A model generated the notes under the pieces. That model searched no databases, had not been told where the DNA came from, and saw nothing but the letters and a program-made list of their open reading frames with translations. Shown here piece by piece: positions 1-14,421 of a DNA stretch of 64,000 nucleotides. The stretch comes from Nomia melanderi. Its lineage: Eukaryota > Arthropoda > Insecta > Hymenoptera > Halictidae. Both the position numbers and the translations under genes were made by a program. How positions within the stretch are numbered: the stretch's first letter is position 1; each line of letters begins with the position of its first letter. The DNA lies in assembly GCF_051020985.1 (NCBI RefSeq), contig NC_135002.1, positions 7,316,001 through 7,380,000 on the forward strand, in the 5' to 3' direction.

Positions 1-956
1 AAAAAAATTATTGTACCCAGTAATTAAAGACGTCGGACGTTATGTGTACACATCCAAGTAGTACAAACTTCCTTTTCCGTTATCTACGCCAAGATGTTGC
101 CGCATCCAAGAACAATGAGGAAATATTGGAACAAGTCACAGCGTACAAGCCTCTGGTGAAATAACGAGATTGATCGAATACGTATTCTCAACCCGGAAGT
201 TTCCGCAGAACTGCTTTATCTACGATTCTACGAAGAAGCTACAGTTTCCATAACAGCTCCCCACCCTTTCGACTGGCGGAGAAGACCTAAATTAGATCTT
301 ACAGTTTTACAAGACTAAAATATAAACTAAAATCCTCAGTTTTGCAGGGAAACGATAATCTAAACATTTAGATTTTCTAGGAAGAAGCACCGACGAAAAA
401 ATCGCTATCACGGAAATTAACGTGAAACAGATATGAATTACTTAACACCTCTATCGAGGTGGCAAGTCAGAAACAAGTAAAGAAAATGAATTTCCTAATT
501 ATCGGAGTTCCCTAACATCAATACTGCTCTTATTCTAAGATCAGGTGACAGTTGTCTAGACTGGACCTCGCCTTCACACCTATCGATACATCTAGATCTT
601 TTTATTTCCACTTACTTTATCTTTCCTTCAACCACACGATATAGGTATTAATCGATGGGCGACTACTTTTTGTACTCTTAAAATGACTTCATATCTGAGA
701 AAGAACGAAAGATGATCGGTGCACGTTAACGGTACACCGCCATTACCTTAGAACACTAGCCAGCCATAGAATATCCTAAGAAATCTTAGTCACCGATAGA
801 GAGGTTAAACGAAGAAAATCCCAGCACGAAATGCACCTGCACATATCCTATAGTAGGCTAGTACTGTAATTTCACGAAAACATTCAACTGCTGCGCGTGG
901 TACGTTCCCGAAATGGACATAAAAACATCAGCAGTGTGCAATCGATAACGACGCGG

Positions 957-1048
957 AGTAGAAAGAGGGAGAGGAGAGGAGTGGAGAGCAGAGAGGAGAG
1001 AGGAGAGCGGAAAGAGGAGAGCAGAGGACGAGGAGGCGAAAGAGGGGG
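957..1048 (+). repeat. purine-rich GA tract
   Basis: About 90 bases are almost entirely A and G on the plus strand, built from imperfect GAGAGG and GGAGAG units. Such tracts can bind GAGA-type factors or form triplex DNA. The arginine/glutamate-rich open frame across it is a product of the low complexity, not evidence of a gene. Confidence 0.75.
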
Positions 1049-4000
1049 TTCCCGACTTTCGCGGCAACCCCGGTCAACGAAATTCCAATTTCCGATTAGC
1101 TGTCGCTCGAACCATCCATAATTCGATCATCCGCAATCGATTTGAATACGATTGACGTGGCAGCATGTCCCACCAGTTCAATCGGATTAATGTTGCGTTC
1201 CCCAGTCAGCGTGTGCCTCGATTGCTCAATACGAATTCAGGCACCGCATTTTACTCGTAGAGAACGAAAATCGTTTAGAAGGATCGATGACTCGGCGAGT
1301 TATCGATACGCCCAACGGAACCTTCTCGTTTGATCCGCCGACAGCGGTACGGCGAACGCGTCGGTTCCTGTCATTGATCATTTGTAGGGCACACCAGTCG
1401 TCTGTCGCCTCGAATATTTGTTTAACCATTATGCACTTAATCACGCCATTATTTTACACTGCTGCCTTAATTCTATATGCCTACCTCGAGACTCGTTCAC
1501 TTCCAATTAGCGCCTATGTAAATATAAGAGACTGAAAGATACTTGACAACCGAACTTTAACGAAAGTGGCTGATCAAAGTGCCTCCAGCGGGTAGAGGGT
1601 TAAATACATTGTAGTAACGAAAATGCGTGACCCGACTTTTCCTGCTACCGTCCCCCGACTGGGTGTACAACGGTGCGCGTACAAAATGTCGACTGGTCCC
1701 GGCGCCAGCTAAAGCATCGTCGCTCTGCTCGACGGTCAACCAGTTAGCTGCATCCGACGAGTGTACGCGTCATGTCAAAGTCCAAAATAATACTAATTTC
1801 CCTAAGAATTATTTATTTTCTCGAATAACTATGCAATCCTCCCTGATGTCATTTCAGTCCCAAAATATATCACATATCTATGTTTGTCCTGCGTCAGAGT
1901 GTACACTCGTCATCGCTTCTAAATTCGAATTTTTCCAACTAAATTCCCCGGTTAACAGGTTCATGTCTCGTGGATAGCCGAAGAAAGTTAGTCGCGCGAG
2001 ACGCTTCGATATGTCCGTGTTTCCCGTTCCGGAGGCTAAAAAGCATCGCTGTGTGTAATCAATACGGACGAACGGTTCGAGAGTGTTGCGGGAATCGAGA
2101 GAGAAAGACGGGCGTAGGTGAAGAATATACGTGGGATTTTCGCGATCGATCCACGCGCAGGGCCTCGCCGAGAACGTTTCCGTGATCTCTTACCTTCGAG
2201 ACGATCCGGCTCGAGCGGGTGGGCTCTGTCTACGGTTCTGGGACGTATCGGTGCGGCGGTCGGCTCACTGACGGCGGCACGGGCGATCGGAAGAACGGCG
2301 ACGATCGTAAATGGCGGACGCGACACTCTCGCGAAACTATCGTCGGGCTTAGCACGCGCGACTGTCACTATGTCGGCGCACTGGCAATTCTTTGACGGTC
2401 CTCGAAACGCTTATGGGACACGTACGCGGACATTATAATGCATTTGTCCACGTATCGCTCACGGCCGAGCGTGTACGCGCGTGCACTGTCATACGAACAC
2501 ACATACACACCGCACGCACTTGCGCTACTAAACCAACCCTGCTCCCGAAGAACGAGTCACTGCGACACCTCCGTTCGGCGGTCGGCGGTCGAGTAACGAA
2601 CAGAAGGGCAGCGCGTGCGCGCTCACCCCCGTGCCGACAGCCATTAGCCGATGGCCGAGTTAACGCGCACGCGTCATCTGCCGGTCACCTGGTAATTAGG
2701 GGAGAGCCGTCTATACCGTGGCTGATCTCCTAAATCGAACTTTATCAATTTCTTTATAATTAATTCATGTAAATGACATGCCGGCTGATAAAAATACGGC
2801 GAGAGAAATTGGCCGTGGAAAACAGAACGACTTTCACGGTGGACACGTTCGACGAAATTGGCAACGATGCGAACATATAGTACCGTCGAAGACAATTGAA
2901 CGATATTACTTTACCTTTCAGCTTTTGCGTTCTTTTAAGAATGAATTTATTGTTGAACACCGTACGGTTGTTCTGTGTGTACAGCCCTTTTGTTGAATCA
3001 ACGAATAAACCCATTGTGATTTTTATATTGTACAGGTTTCTTCGTGTTTAATCAGGTTTGTTATCGAATATGTCAAAATACAAAGCCTGCTCTTGTTCTT
3101 ATTGATCACTTACGAAACCCTAAGATCAGTTACGAAACTTCTGAACGATGCAGCATGCTAACTTGTACATACATCAAAGTGCCCAATGGGAAATACAATA
3201 TAGAATGTAATAAGTAGCGCGACACAAACAGCTCCCCTCTAACGCGGATATACTTCGAATCCCACGAGTCCCACGATTTCTAATTCATTCCGTTACTTCT
3301 TCTACGGCTCCTTCGGATCCTGCTCCATTGCCGGGGTCAGAGTGCTGGTCAATAGAGAGTTCGATCGATATAGAAAGTAAACATATTTACAAGAATAAAC
3401 TAGCCTCATAAATGTTCAAGGAAATCTACGGATTCGTAGGAAGCGAGTTGTTCTACTGGTAGACCTCCAGATTCCAGAAAAATCCAAAGCCATTCGTTCG
3501 TTTGAAGGATCAGTCTGCTCGAATATCGTAACGATCAAGCTACAAAGCAAAAATACGTCTCAAGAATAGCTGAAACCCAGTCGCTCTACTTGAACAAAAA
3601 AGTACCTACGGAAATGGTCGTCCAATTTATAAAAAGCTGCCGAGTTTCGCTATTTATTCAGGGAATTTGCTGTCGCGTTTACAGCGCGGAACGTGTAACC
3701 CGGTTTCTCCAGCGTATATACTTTTTCACGTAGCGCACGGTGCGGTGTCGCGGACGGTTTTCAGGGTTCGGGTTTCTCATGGGCGGGCAAGCAGAGGACA
3801 TAAAATCGCAACGAACACCGGGCACCGCTTCTAACCCTGGAAACTAGAACCCCTTTAGGGTCCGCCGAGGCATCACCGGATCAGCGAATCTGTTCGACGA
3901 TCGGGCCACGTTAAAACACACGGGACGAGAAAATCGTTAAATCGATCGGCCAGGTCGGGCTCCCGTTAATCGTTTTATGGGACTCATTAAACCTGACTCC

Positions 4001-7000
4001 TCTGACTTGCATTCGCCATTAAACGGCCGTCAATTGCGGAACCACTGTGACCGGCTGATCAAATAAACCCGACGGAGGTCCTAATCGTTGATCAACACCA
4101 CTGGGTTTACGGTAGGAACACGTCGGCGTGTAGCTATTCTCGTACCAGAATTTAATCTCTGTTCTTCGTAAACCGACGCCCGTGTGTGCGTGGGACACGG
4201 AGCTGTCCCTCTGTGATGCGACACGACGCAAGGTCAATAAATATCAGCGAATTTACACTGCGATTCGCGAATAAAATATATATTTTATCAGGCAGCCGGT
4301 GCCCAGGTTCAACGACGCATTAACGATAGAGTCCCGCTGAATTATTTAGGCGATCCATTAGGAAACGAAACCGGGCGGAGGAGAAACTCTTTGAGACTCT
4401 TTTTCTATGAAATAGCGATTCTGTGTCAGTGGTCGAGGTACGTTCAGTGGTAGCAAATGATAACGTCAGTGGTTTGTTGTTCAGGATTCAAAGCATCCGA
4501 AAGAAGACACTCGCCCACGCGAAAATTCAAGAGGGTGGATATTAATATGCACCCCTTCGGATTTCAGCCGGCAAACAGGTTTTACGTTACGCGGGGCACG
4601 TGCGCGGTATTTCGAAAAATATATTACGCCTCTCCCCGGGTCGCGGCGCCGAGGTAGGCGTTCGTTGTTCACCTGGCACGTCAGTGACCGCTCTCCTACT
4701 GACCTGACTCACGCGCGCCGCTATTGATGTATTTAATTGCCGACAGCTCGAGAACCGAAGCTGAAATCGCGATTCCGTCAGCCTTGGACTTTCTTTCGTC
4801 GCCCGCGTAACGCGGGGTCGCCCCTTTTCATCGATCCCATCTGTTGCCAAATAACCCTTGTGTACTTCAACCGTGTAATTTGTGTAACTGTGTAACGTGT
4901 GCAGCTCGTGCAATTTAACATCGACGCGTGTACCGTTTATTTTCGCTGGAAATCCTCGAAGATCGATTACAAACTCGTCGCATAATTAACCAGAGACAGG
5001 AATCCGGAGTTCGGGGTAACGAGACGATCGCGAGAAATCTATTCCACTTATTGGATAATCGGATGGTTGATCTGCGCTACTTGGCGACACAGACATTTAG
5101 ATTCGAGAATTCATTCCCCGTTTCCCGAAGGTTGTTGTCGCCGATGAAATGATAAAATATGGGTGGCGCGAACATCCAGCAACGTCGGGCAAACGCTATT
5201 GGCCGTTTTCTCGGCAACCCCCTACCTGCTGTCCTCGCGAGAATGTTTTATTCCTTCGGCTCATCGAATAGCCGTAAAACGGTATCCAGGTAGCCTACGG
5301 TCGTAAGAATAAAACGGTCGCGAGCACGTGAACGGAATCATTTTTTCGTTCTCCCTTTCCGATGCGACGTTGCGAACGCGTTTTCGTTCGACGTGTATTC
5401 ACGTATGCGGCCCGTTTTCCTTTCACGCGTTGCGGGATTCGCCTCGATCGATTATCAGGCAGCGAGACGCACCTCTGTAAATCTAAACGGTGGTGCAGAT
5501 AAAACTTCGAAATTACACGGGATAGCTGTAAAATGTTTAATCCTCGTCGTGTCGCTTTTCGAATTGAACGACCCGGTACATTCGAGGGTGATCCTTGTGA
5601 CTTCGAATGGTAGCGCCGCAACGGCCATTAAACCTCTTTAAAATTATTTAACTTGTAATGGACGATAATCGATTATACCATATATTTTATGAAAAATAAA
5701 TATCATAATCTAGTAACAAATTTGTATATCAATGATATCTGAAAATTTCAAAATTTACATAATGAATCATTGGTTAAAAAGAAGATATTCATGTCTGCGC
5801 GATAATTCGTGTGTACCAATCCGTTACAATTGTCAACGATATATTTGGCACACAATAAAGCGTGTTCACACGACACCTGTTCGACACAGTCAAACTCCGT
5901 CGAAGCCACTCCTAAAGATGATGCAGACGTAAGGGTCGGCGAGAAGACAAAGGTTGCACACCCACTCTTTGCTAGTGAAGCTTGATGCCTGTTTATGCAA
6001 CAGATTGTTGGAACACCGTTGGTACTCACGAACACCATAAAATATGTCGTATTCCACTAAAATGATCCATTGTATATCAAATGTAATCAAGTACAATTTA
6101 CCAAAAACTTTTGCGTTTCATTTGATGGCTTCTAATGAACGTATCAAATGAAATCTGTTGGTAGTACAACAGTTAAATTACGCGAAAAGAAAGATCAATG
6201 AACGCTGATTCGAATCGTAAGCGTAAAATTCGATCCACAAACCATTGCACTTTCAATGGCAAATATTTGAACAGGTGTATATCATTGACGCGTTGCGTTG
6301 CCACCCGTGAAACGAAAAGTGTCCGAGACAACAAGTGACGCGTATCGGTGACGTCAGACGAGAAGACAGTCAACATCCGAATCCCACGCTCCTATGAATC
6401 GGACATTAAATTTCTACGACATACACGGTGCAAGAGTTACCCTTGACGGCCATTATCCTTCGAATCGTCGGCGACGAACACGATTTTAGGGTGACGCATA
6501 CACTACGCCTCAACCTTGAGATGAGTGTCTGGAGAGGCTGGCATTGAGGCTCGTGGGCGGGGACGCGAGAGCCGTTTTATTTTGGAACGAGATAAGCGAT
6601 AACAGACGTTCCTCTTGATAATGTACACGATTTGATATTCATTGGAGATTAGACCCGTTTTCTCGAAACGGCCATACGTGCTTTCTCTGAAAAAGAAACT
6701 GTTTCTCTTGTTTCGCTTTTCTCTTCAATTTTAACGCGTTCGTGACCTGCGTTTCTTTCAGTAGCAACCTTCACAGTTACAGTATTAAATTGAATCTAAC
6801 GAATCGTTTTAATGAAGTACAGATAAAATTCAGGAAAAGAATCTTTAAATTTAACTCTGAATAAAAACACATATCAATATAATTCAATTCTTTTTACCCA
6901 AGATACAAAATGTTAGGCGTCACAAATACGTGACGTTGGTTGTGAAAGTGTTAAGTCTCAGTTAGAAACTGAAAGGAATCGTTCGCCGCGTTGTTACGAA

Positions 7001-8438
7001 TAACAACGTTTGACAAACGAATCTTTCAAAATTACTCGATCTACGTAAGAAGGTTCCGAGATGAATTTTCGTACGACTCAGTGCCGAATAAATTTGTAGG
7101 TCATCGTTCATTTCAAATGAGAAGCGGTGAATCCTGACGAAAGGTCCTTCAACGCCGCTCTAGTGGACGCATATAGCTTTTGATTGTTCGATTCGCAGCG
7201 TTGCACGGAAGATCCCGCGGCCGCATCGTTTTTCCGCGACTACAAATTGCACTGTCGCGCTGCAATTTGTTCAACGTAATTGTGGGCTCGCCGGATAATT
7301 TTCCGTAATTTGTTTTCGAGGGGGAGACCTTGGGTCCCGTTCGAATTAATTACTTTTCCCCGACGTCGCGTTGGCCTGGATTACGCGCGATAAACGCCGA
7401 CGTGGATTAATATTTAAATAAAAACAAAAACAAACGGGATGGAGTCACCGATCTCGCAATTTCTTTCCGCTCCCAATCGTCCTAATTTCCTACCGTATAA
7501 TTCGAGCGGCTCTTACCGGAGACAGCCCGTGTGTAATTACGACAAATTGATCGTAAACGCATCAGTCCTGATTATCGCGGCCCCGCAGGACTCCCTTTCA
7601 CGAAATCGTCGCAACGTGTTGCGGTGGTTGAGTTACTTTTCAGTGATTGAAACGCGACATACATGCTATTGCTCGGGATCAGATTTCATTAATTAATTTA
7701 CCCGTGCATCGGAAAGGGCCGTGTGTATATTCCTAGCAATTATTGATTGTGCAACAATATCAAGTTTCTAAATCCTTTCCTAACACGAGAAATAGGATTA
7801 CCAGACGAAAACAGAAAGTACTAAGGGACTTTGTCGTTCCTGTCCGCCATCACAGGTTCCGGCGAACGCTCCAACAAAATGGCCGCCGGCAACCGGCGCG
7901 AAACCAATACGTTGAGAACAAAATTATCCGAAAATTTATACTGAACAAGGCGAGAGAGGTATTAAAAAATGATCAACGTGTAGACAGACGTGCCGACCAT
8001 CGATCCAGGAAAAAAGAATGAAGGAAAGGGTCGGCACGGTGGTGTGCGCGCACCGGAATTCGCCCTCGAAAAGCGGAATCAGTAAAAGACCGGTAGCCTG
8101 CACCGTGGTAGGCGGTCGGCGAGCAACATGGCGGCGGTCGGTGGTGGTTTGGTGGTGGTCGGGTGCGCGCGTCGCCGACATCGTGGTCCAGGGTCGTGCA
8201 TGCCCGCTTTCTCCGTTTTATGGACCAATCGCATCGCGCCTGGAGGAAGAAAATCAATAGGCGTAAAGGCATGGATGACGTCAGCCTGCAACCCCGACAA
8301 TCGACCGATGCGACGCGGGCGGCGCCGGCCAATTTCTACGGAGCAATCAATAAGTAAAGATGATATCCACGATGTCGGCGAGCAGAACCCACGGTTCCTT
8401 TCCGACGACACCCGATCATAACGCAGCGTTACAGTCAA

Positions 8439-8476
8439 GGTTCCGTGGAACCCTGGTCTCTTGTGATCAGAGACCA
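8439..8476. repeat. two adjacent perfect inverted repeats
   Basis: Two small hairpins sit side by side. The first pairs ggttcc with ggaacc across a 2-nt loop (8,439-8,452). The second pairs tggtctct with agagacca across a 7-nt loop (8,454-8,476). A looser version of the same motif order, ggaacc followed by gatctcc and ggagacc, recurs at about 8,510-8,553. The surrounding DNA is CpG-rich. The function is unknown. Confidence 0.6.
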
Positions 8477-11400
8477 AGGCTGATGGCGGAGCGTCCTCGC
8501 AGAAACCTCTGGAACCTTTGATCTCCGGGCGTCCCCAAATTGGGAGACCTTGGGCTAATACTTACAGGCTACGTTCACGAGTATCTCCGTCACTTTCTCT
8601 GTGACGGTGGGCAAAAGAAGAAAGTCTACACGCGAAATATCTAAAGCGACCAAGCTGTAATTTTGGTATACAATGCTAACACGGTTGAACATTTCGTTAC
8701 TTGAAATAGTGACATAATAACCGGGGGTTGCTATCTTTCGTCTAGAACTGTTACTTGGGTTTTGATACTTCGATCGTTGTAGAATCTTTAATATTAAGCA
8801 AAAAATATTCTACAGTTTACCAAGTGAAATGATCTTTGCATGGTTCCTGTTTGTCTTTGAATTTCGTTTCTGATTGTGATTCAACGCTTCACCCACCGCA
8901 AGCTTATTCGTAGGTTTATTCGATCACCGTGCTGTGCCCAAGGGAAGCTAACTCCTTTTTAATATAAATACAAAAGGAAATTATTAGATTATGTTTCTGG
9001 TGAAGGCTAGTTAGTTCACGGTTACAATTGCTTCTTAAGAAATCCCTAGCGGTGAATCATTGATTTTCAAGTCGTTAAATAACCGCCGGTAGGTGAAGTA
9101 TTAGCTACACGTTATACAATTTTCTAAAGAGCTACATTTGCGATGGTATCACTTAGAGACGCAGGCGCAGTGGAAATCGGTTTTGGAAAAAGGAGAGTCT
9201 CGCCTCCGTAAAGGTCCTCTGTAGCGGAGGCATTGTTGATAACGCGACGGTTGGTTCGAATGCGTTCCGCCATTACTGTTAAAAACGTTCCGAGTTTCGC
9301 TACAGTGTACACTCGCCTGATAGGTCATAGATCCGGCGTAAATGCATTGTTCATGAGGAATTTAAAATATTTAGTTAATTGAAAATCAATTTTGCGTCAA
9401 CGCCTCCAAGATCGCAGGTAGCATTAACAAATGCGTCATTATTTCTGAGCACTCTTAAAAATTAAACGTTATTTAATTAGTGGTTTAAATAAATATTAAA
9501 TCTATAAATTTATTTTACAATTCTAATATATTAATTTTTGATATTGCAATTGTATTATAATAAATATTTAAGTTACTTTTAAAACTATAACGTAAGAGAA
9601 TTTTTTCAAACTGTAATGTAGTAACATGTTGCATACACATAGTACAGTTGATATATACGTTGATATTTTATGAACGTCATTCTGGAAACGTGACTGAGAC
9701 ATCATATGTCTTCAGTCATAAAAGAATAGTAAATTCTACTGTACCACGGTTTATGCTTTCTAATAAGCGAAGTTACCATTCGATCCCCTCCGAACGTCAA
9801 TGTATTAAAGAGGAAAAGAAAAAATATTATTTAAACATTCTACATACGTGTCGCTAAAGAATCGCCATTTACAAAGGCGAATACAATTTGGAATTTGTAA
9901 AAACAAAAATTCTTACAGATACTTAGAACTTCCGCTGACAATTAACAATATCGAATATTCAGTTCAATTAACGTGCTAACGCAAGTTAAAATTAATTAAA
10001 ATAAATTTACTGAATATTAATGCGCGTTAATTAATGGCCCCTCGAGGCAGGCATACCTACTTGCACATACGCATGCGTTTCGACGTAGAATTCAAAAAGA
10101 TCTACAACTACGAATAAAAAAAGGAAAAATGGTAGGGGGATTTGGAATCAGAGTTTGTTTGCAGCTGAAAGTTATAATGCGACACCGAACCAATTTACAG
10201 GCAATTACCGCTATCTTTACTTAGAATAATATAATCCCTATCGGCTCGCGACAATAATTTTTATTGACCTTATTCAATTCGATAGCACTCGCCTACGTGA
10301 ACTAAAAGACTAGAATATTTAATCTAATCTGAAACAATATTTTCGTCGGTAGCATGGTCCATCCGTAACCCCTTATTTCTCATCAAATAACGTTTCCCTT
10401 CTAACCTCCCTATTGAACAATTATTCTGTCTTCTTTATCATAATTTTCCAGATTTCTTTTTTCCCACTATTTTCCCTAGTTTCAATTTTCGATTTGAAAC
10501 TGTGTTCGCATTTACTAGATACTCGACATTCGATCCCACAATGCGCGTCCTTAACGAACTTATGTCGACGAGCGAGCGAGTTTAATTTACGAGCCGCCGC
10601 GATCTTTTCAGCACCAGCCTTCCGCGAGGTTGCACTTGTATACTCTAATTTTCGAAACTCTCCCCCCAGAAGTGTGTTACAGTTCCTCTGTAACGATCCG
10701 TGGCCTGGGCATGTTTGTGCGAAAATATATCAAGAGGCCGTGCTACGTGCTTCGCTCGCGAAAGGAGGGGAAAAAAATGTTGCGAAAAAACCCTGTGACA
10801 GAAATGAGTCGATCCCGACCCGCGTCGACTGGGGCGAGAGCGCCACCTTCGATCGTAATTAACACTTCCGGCGATGCACTAACATCGTGAATCATCCGTG
10901 CCATTCTGCGGGCATAGGCACCCCGTTAACTGCCCCCTCAAATTCATCGCACACGATGATGTTCATCGACTGTACTCGCTCGATACGGGCTACGACCGTG
11001 CAATGCCGAAAGCGAATATAAGATAGACCTTTTCATACGTTTCAAACCTGACGTGTCATAGATATAGTCTGTATTATATTTCCAATATGAAACGACACAT
11101 CGTCGATGTGAATCGTTCAATAAAATTCTGGATACCGATGGGATTACCCCTAAGAAACTGCGGTTCGCGAGATACGAATACAAAGCGATTTGTACAAATC
11201 AACTCGTATAAACAAAGAAGAAAGAGATAATCTGTAATGCAGAACTTGACGTTTGGACGTTCCGCGATACATGACAACAGGAATAAACCTGTAACGGCTA
11301 CGAAGATACCAGTGACTCGTTTGCGTCATAACAATGAGTACTTGTGATTAGTACAAGCGCGTAAAGCAACAAAGATATCTGACTCACCAGATATGTAGGC

Positions 11401-12094
11401 AGTGACGTGAAAACAGCTGAGGTACTCCGGCCATACTGGTTCTGATTCCGCGACGTTCCTACAGATACGGCGTGTACGAAGCGACGCGAAGCGGCTCGAG
11501 TCTAACCGATCGATTATCAAAGCCGCGCGCCGTACGTCTTTTTCTTCTTTCTCGGCGCTCGCTTGTGCAGCTTTCTAACCGTGTGGCGCTGATATCTGTC
11601 CCCTTTGTGCGGGTCTTCTAAGTACTTCGCGCGAACTTCTATCGTGTCGAAATACAAAGTGAATTGAACACGTCATGTAATAGTTATCGATGTATGGTAA
11701 ATTCGAACTGCGCGCGCGTATCTACCGGGAAACTTCTCAAATTCAACTTCGATTTTTGAAATCGGACATTATTTTTTATGGTTGACATATTTGAAATATG
11801 ATTAATTGCGGGTATATTGAATTGAGGGATATTATTGAAGACATTTTATAACGTACGATGTATCTTGCGAGAAAAATATGATAATAATATAATAGATTAA
11901 ACAGTGTTTACTGTTGATTTCATTCTTATTACATGGTATGTGTACATTACATACTAAAAGCGTGTATAGAAAAACACAATTATCTTCATAAAAACAGTAC
12001 GAAATAGTGATTTTGGAAAGAAATTCGTACTACGTAGGAAACACTTTCGACGCTATCGTATTTATAATCTGCTTTCTGGAAGTGATCATTCACT

Positions 12095-13686
12095 TTAGCA
12101 TCCACCAGCATTCTTGTAGCGGGCATTAACGTCATTCCAATTAACAATATCGAAAATCGCTTTTACGTAATTGGGTCGAACGTTTTTGTATTGCAAGTAA
12201 TAGGCGTGTTCCCAAACATCGATACCGAAAAGCGGTACCAGACCGGTTATAGCTTGTAACGGGTCTTGATTAGCGCATGTGGCTATCCTTAATGATTTCG
12301 ATTGCTTATCATATCCAAGCCAGCCCCAACCAGAGCCTTGAACAGCGACAGTACTGTCGGATAAGCGTTTCTTCATCTCCTCCATGCTGCCAAAATCCTT
12401 TTCAATTTGTTTAAGAAGAGCGCCTGTAAAATAAAGTTGTCTGTTATCTTTGCTGATCGGAAAAAATAAAACTATTTCACGCTTTAGATTATTTCTACGC
12501 TTTTACCGTCCGGTTTACCGCCATTTGGCGATAAATTGCACCAAAAGATTGAATGGTTTAAATGGCCACCACCATTGAATTTTAATGCAGGGCCTAGCGT
12601 GATTTGTGTGTTTACGTCGCCCTTAGCTGCAGCTTCTTTCATTTTCTCTTCAGCAACGTTTAAATTATTTACGTAAGTTGCGTGATGTTTCGAATGATGA
12701 AGTTCCATGATTTCGGCAGATATGATTGGCTCCAATGCCTTATAATCATAGGGCAACTCGGGCAGCGTATGCTTGGCCCTAAACGCCTCTTTACTAAAAA
12801 CATTAAATGACATTAATGTTTCATGTGTATAATATTTAATAAAAAAAATAAAATAGAACGTTTTTTTATAAATATTAATTCTGTAACGAATTGATGTTAT
12901 TTTATAAATATCACGTTTTAAAACTATTTACGTGAATTATGAATGCAATAATTATAATAAACATGATAAATTTTAACTTTTATTTAAGAAGCGTTCATTT
13001 TTAACACCGATAAAAATTGTCTTATTTACAATATAAATACTTTTTTTACGGCGATATTTGAACGGCGATTAAAAATTAATTATAAATTTTATTCACGAAA
13101 ACATTGATAATTTCAATGCAATATTGACAAGGTACTTATCTAACATATATCTGTATGCCAGAGGTCAAACTAAATTTGTACAGGATTTTATATTCATCAT
13201 TAATTTGAACAATTAAAAAATATATAATATACGACCTGAAAATTTTTAATTATTTTAATAAATACTTTTTTTTACTAGATTTTCTATAGGATATAACAAA
13301 TATGTGAAATAAATGTAATAAGCGTTATTCATGAATATTTGATGTAGTCTAATTTTAACGAAATATATTCTTAATTTGGTACAGAAATTGTAATCGAAAA
13401 ATATATTTAATTAATAATGAAAAATGATGTTATAGAGTGTTGAGTGAAAGATTACATGTATGCATATATTTATTTAAACATGTGCCTTAAAATGTAAACA
13501 TCAGATTTTTATTTCACTGCATAAATATAAAAAACGGAAACGTAATGTCATCGAAAGGTAAAACTTTGCTAATAATGATAAGGAATTGCGCAGATTATAG
13601 GTTAGAAATTATATAATATATTTAGTATGAGAAACAGTATAAACTTACATTGTACTGCATAACAAAGCACGTCTCGTCGCGAACAT
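12095..13686 (-). CDS. Sod2: mitochondrial manganese superoxide dismutase
   Basis: This enzyme converts superoxide to hydrogen peroxide and oxygen in the mitochondrial matrix. Three coding exons join in phase: 13,649-13,686, 12,507-12,793 and 12,095-12,423, giving 217 residues, the normal length for the family. Exon 1 encodes a basic, hydrophobic start, [12 protein letters not shown], that fits a mitochondrial presequence; the mature enzyme then begins near [11 protein letters not shown] (residues 20-30). Expected metal ligands are present: His45 in LHHSKHH, His93 in GGGHLNHS, and Asp177 and His181 in DVWEHAYY. The active-site Gln is in NQDPLQ (about residue 161). Donors and acceptors are GT and AG, and the codon split across exons 1 and 2 becomes Ile. 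A frame that starts at an ATG inside intron 1 (12,813) is not the true start because it lacks the targeting peptide. The next gene upstream, fl(2)d, lies on the same strand. Confidence 0.95.
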
Positions 13687-14421
13687 AATTGTAACTTTAA
13701 TGGGCAAAATTGTTTATTCAGAAAAATGTAATGTAAGAATGTGAAGTACCGAATACCGGAACTTCGATTGTCCACCTATCGTGCTTCACTGCAAGTATAT
13801 TAATACCACCACAACCTTAAGATATGTACAGACATTGCACACAAATGTTCTTCTCTGACCACTGTTCTGAAATACCGACACTGTCAAAAATATCTCAATA
13901 CACCAGCGGGCTCTAGCCAAATTGACGATCAGATACCGAACTACATAAGATTGTAACATAAAAGATGTATGACTTGAGAGGCTAATTTGGTTCCAACAAT
14001 GCAACATTGTTACTTCTAAAGACAAATTCATATGGAAATTATCGAGATTGAGAACGAAAACGTTATTATTCCCTTGTTCATGCAACGTACATGCCATAGA
14101 TTGGCAAAATCAAATATCAAATCGCGACTAAAATCAAAACACAAGTCATAAATTATTCCATTAAATAATTTGTATATATTTGTTAACTGATTCAAAAATA
14201 AACTTAACTTCATTTTACATTGAAATAATACATAAACATTTAATTAAAAAATTAAGAATTGGTGAACATGAAGTAATATGTGTTTATTCCATCTTTTTTA
14301 TTTAAACACTATACCGTTCTATACAAAAATTTTTGTACAGCTATTTAGTCAATGCATTAAATACAATAAGATGTACAACGTGTCACAAAATTAGATGTCA
14401 CGATTACTAAGGCGTGATTCT
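13687..14421. other. 5' flank of Sod2; no clear gene
   Basis: This interval holds the Sod2 5' untranslated region and promoter. On the minus strand a polypyrimidine-poor AG at about 13,798 (atacttgcag) precedes the Sod2 leader and could be the acceptor of a 5' UTR intron. A 103-codon open frame on the minus strand (13,786-14,097) looks weakly protein-like in parts, but it ends exactly at that possible acceptor and matches nothing I recognise. I do not call it a gene. Confidence 0.4.

Larger units (their letters stand above)
1..12094. other. gene-free stretch (intergenic or intron)
   Basis: I find no reading frame here that looks like a conserved protein. The open frames present are short, arginine- and serine-rich, occur on both strands at once and lack plausible splice partners, as expected of GC-rich noncoding DNA. 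Visible structure includes a purine-rich tract at 957-1048, a CpG-rich segment around 7,870-8,560 with ATGGC-type motifs and paired hairpins, and AT-rich DNA at 9,340-10,020. The stretch could be intergenic or could contain long introns of a gene whose exons lie outside the window. Confidence 0.6.

Noticed and set aside
5748..6096. Two overlapping minus-strand frames of 96 and 68 codons with some protein-like stretches
   Set aside because: Neither shows a transposase or other family motif, and no splice partners or conserved blocks were evident.
8079..8477. 132-codon minus-strand frame
   Set aside because: His/Arg/Pro-rich product overlapping several other frames in a CpG-rich patch; more likely promoter-type DNA than a gene.
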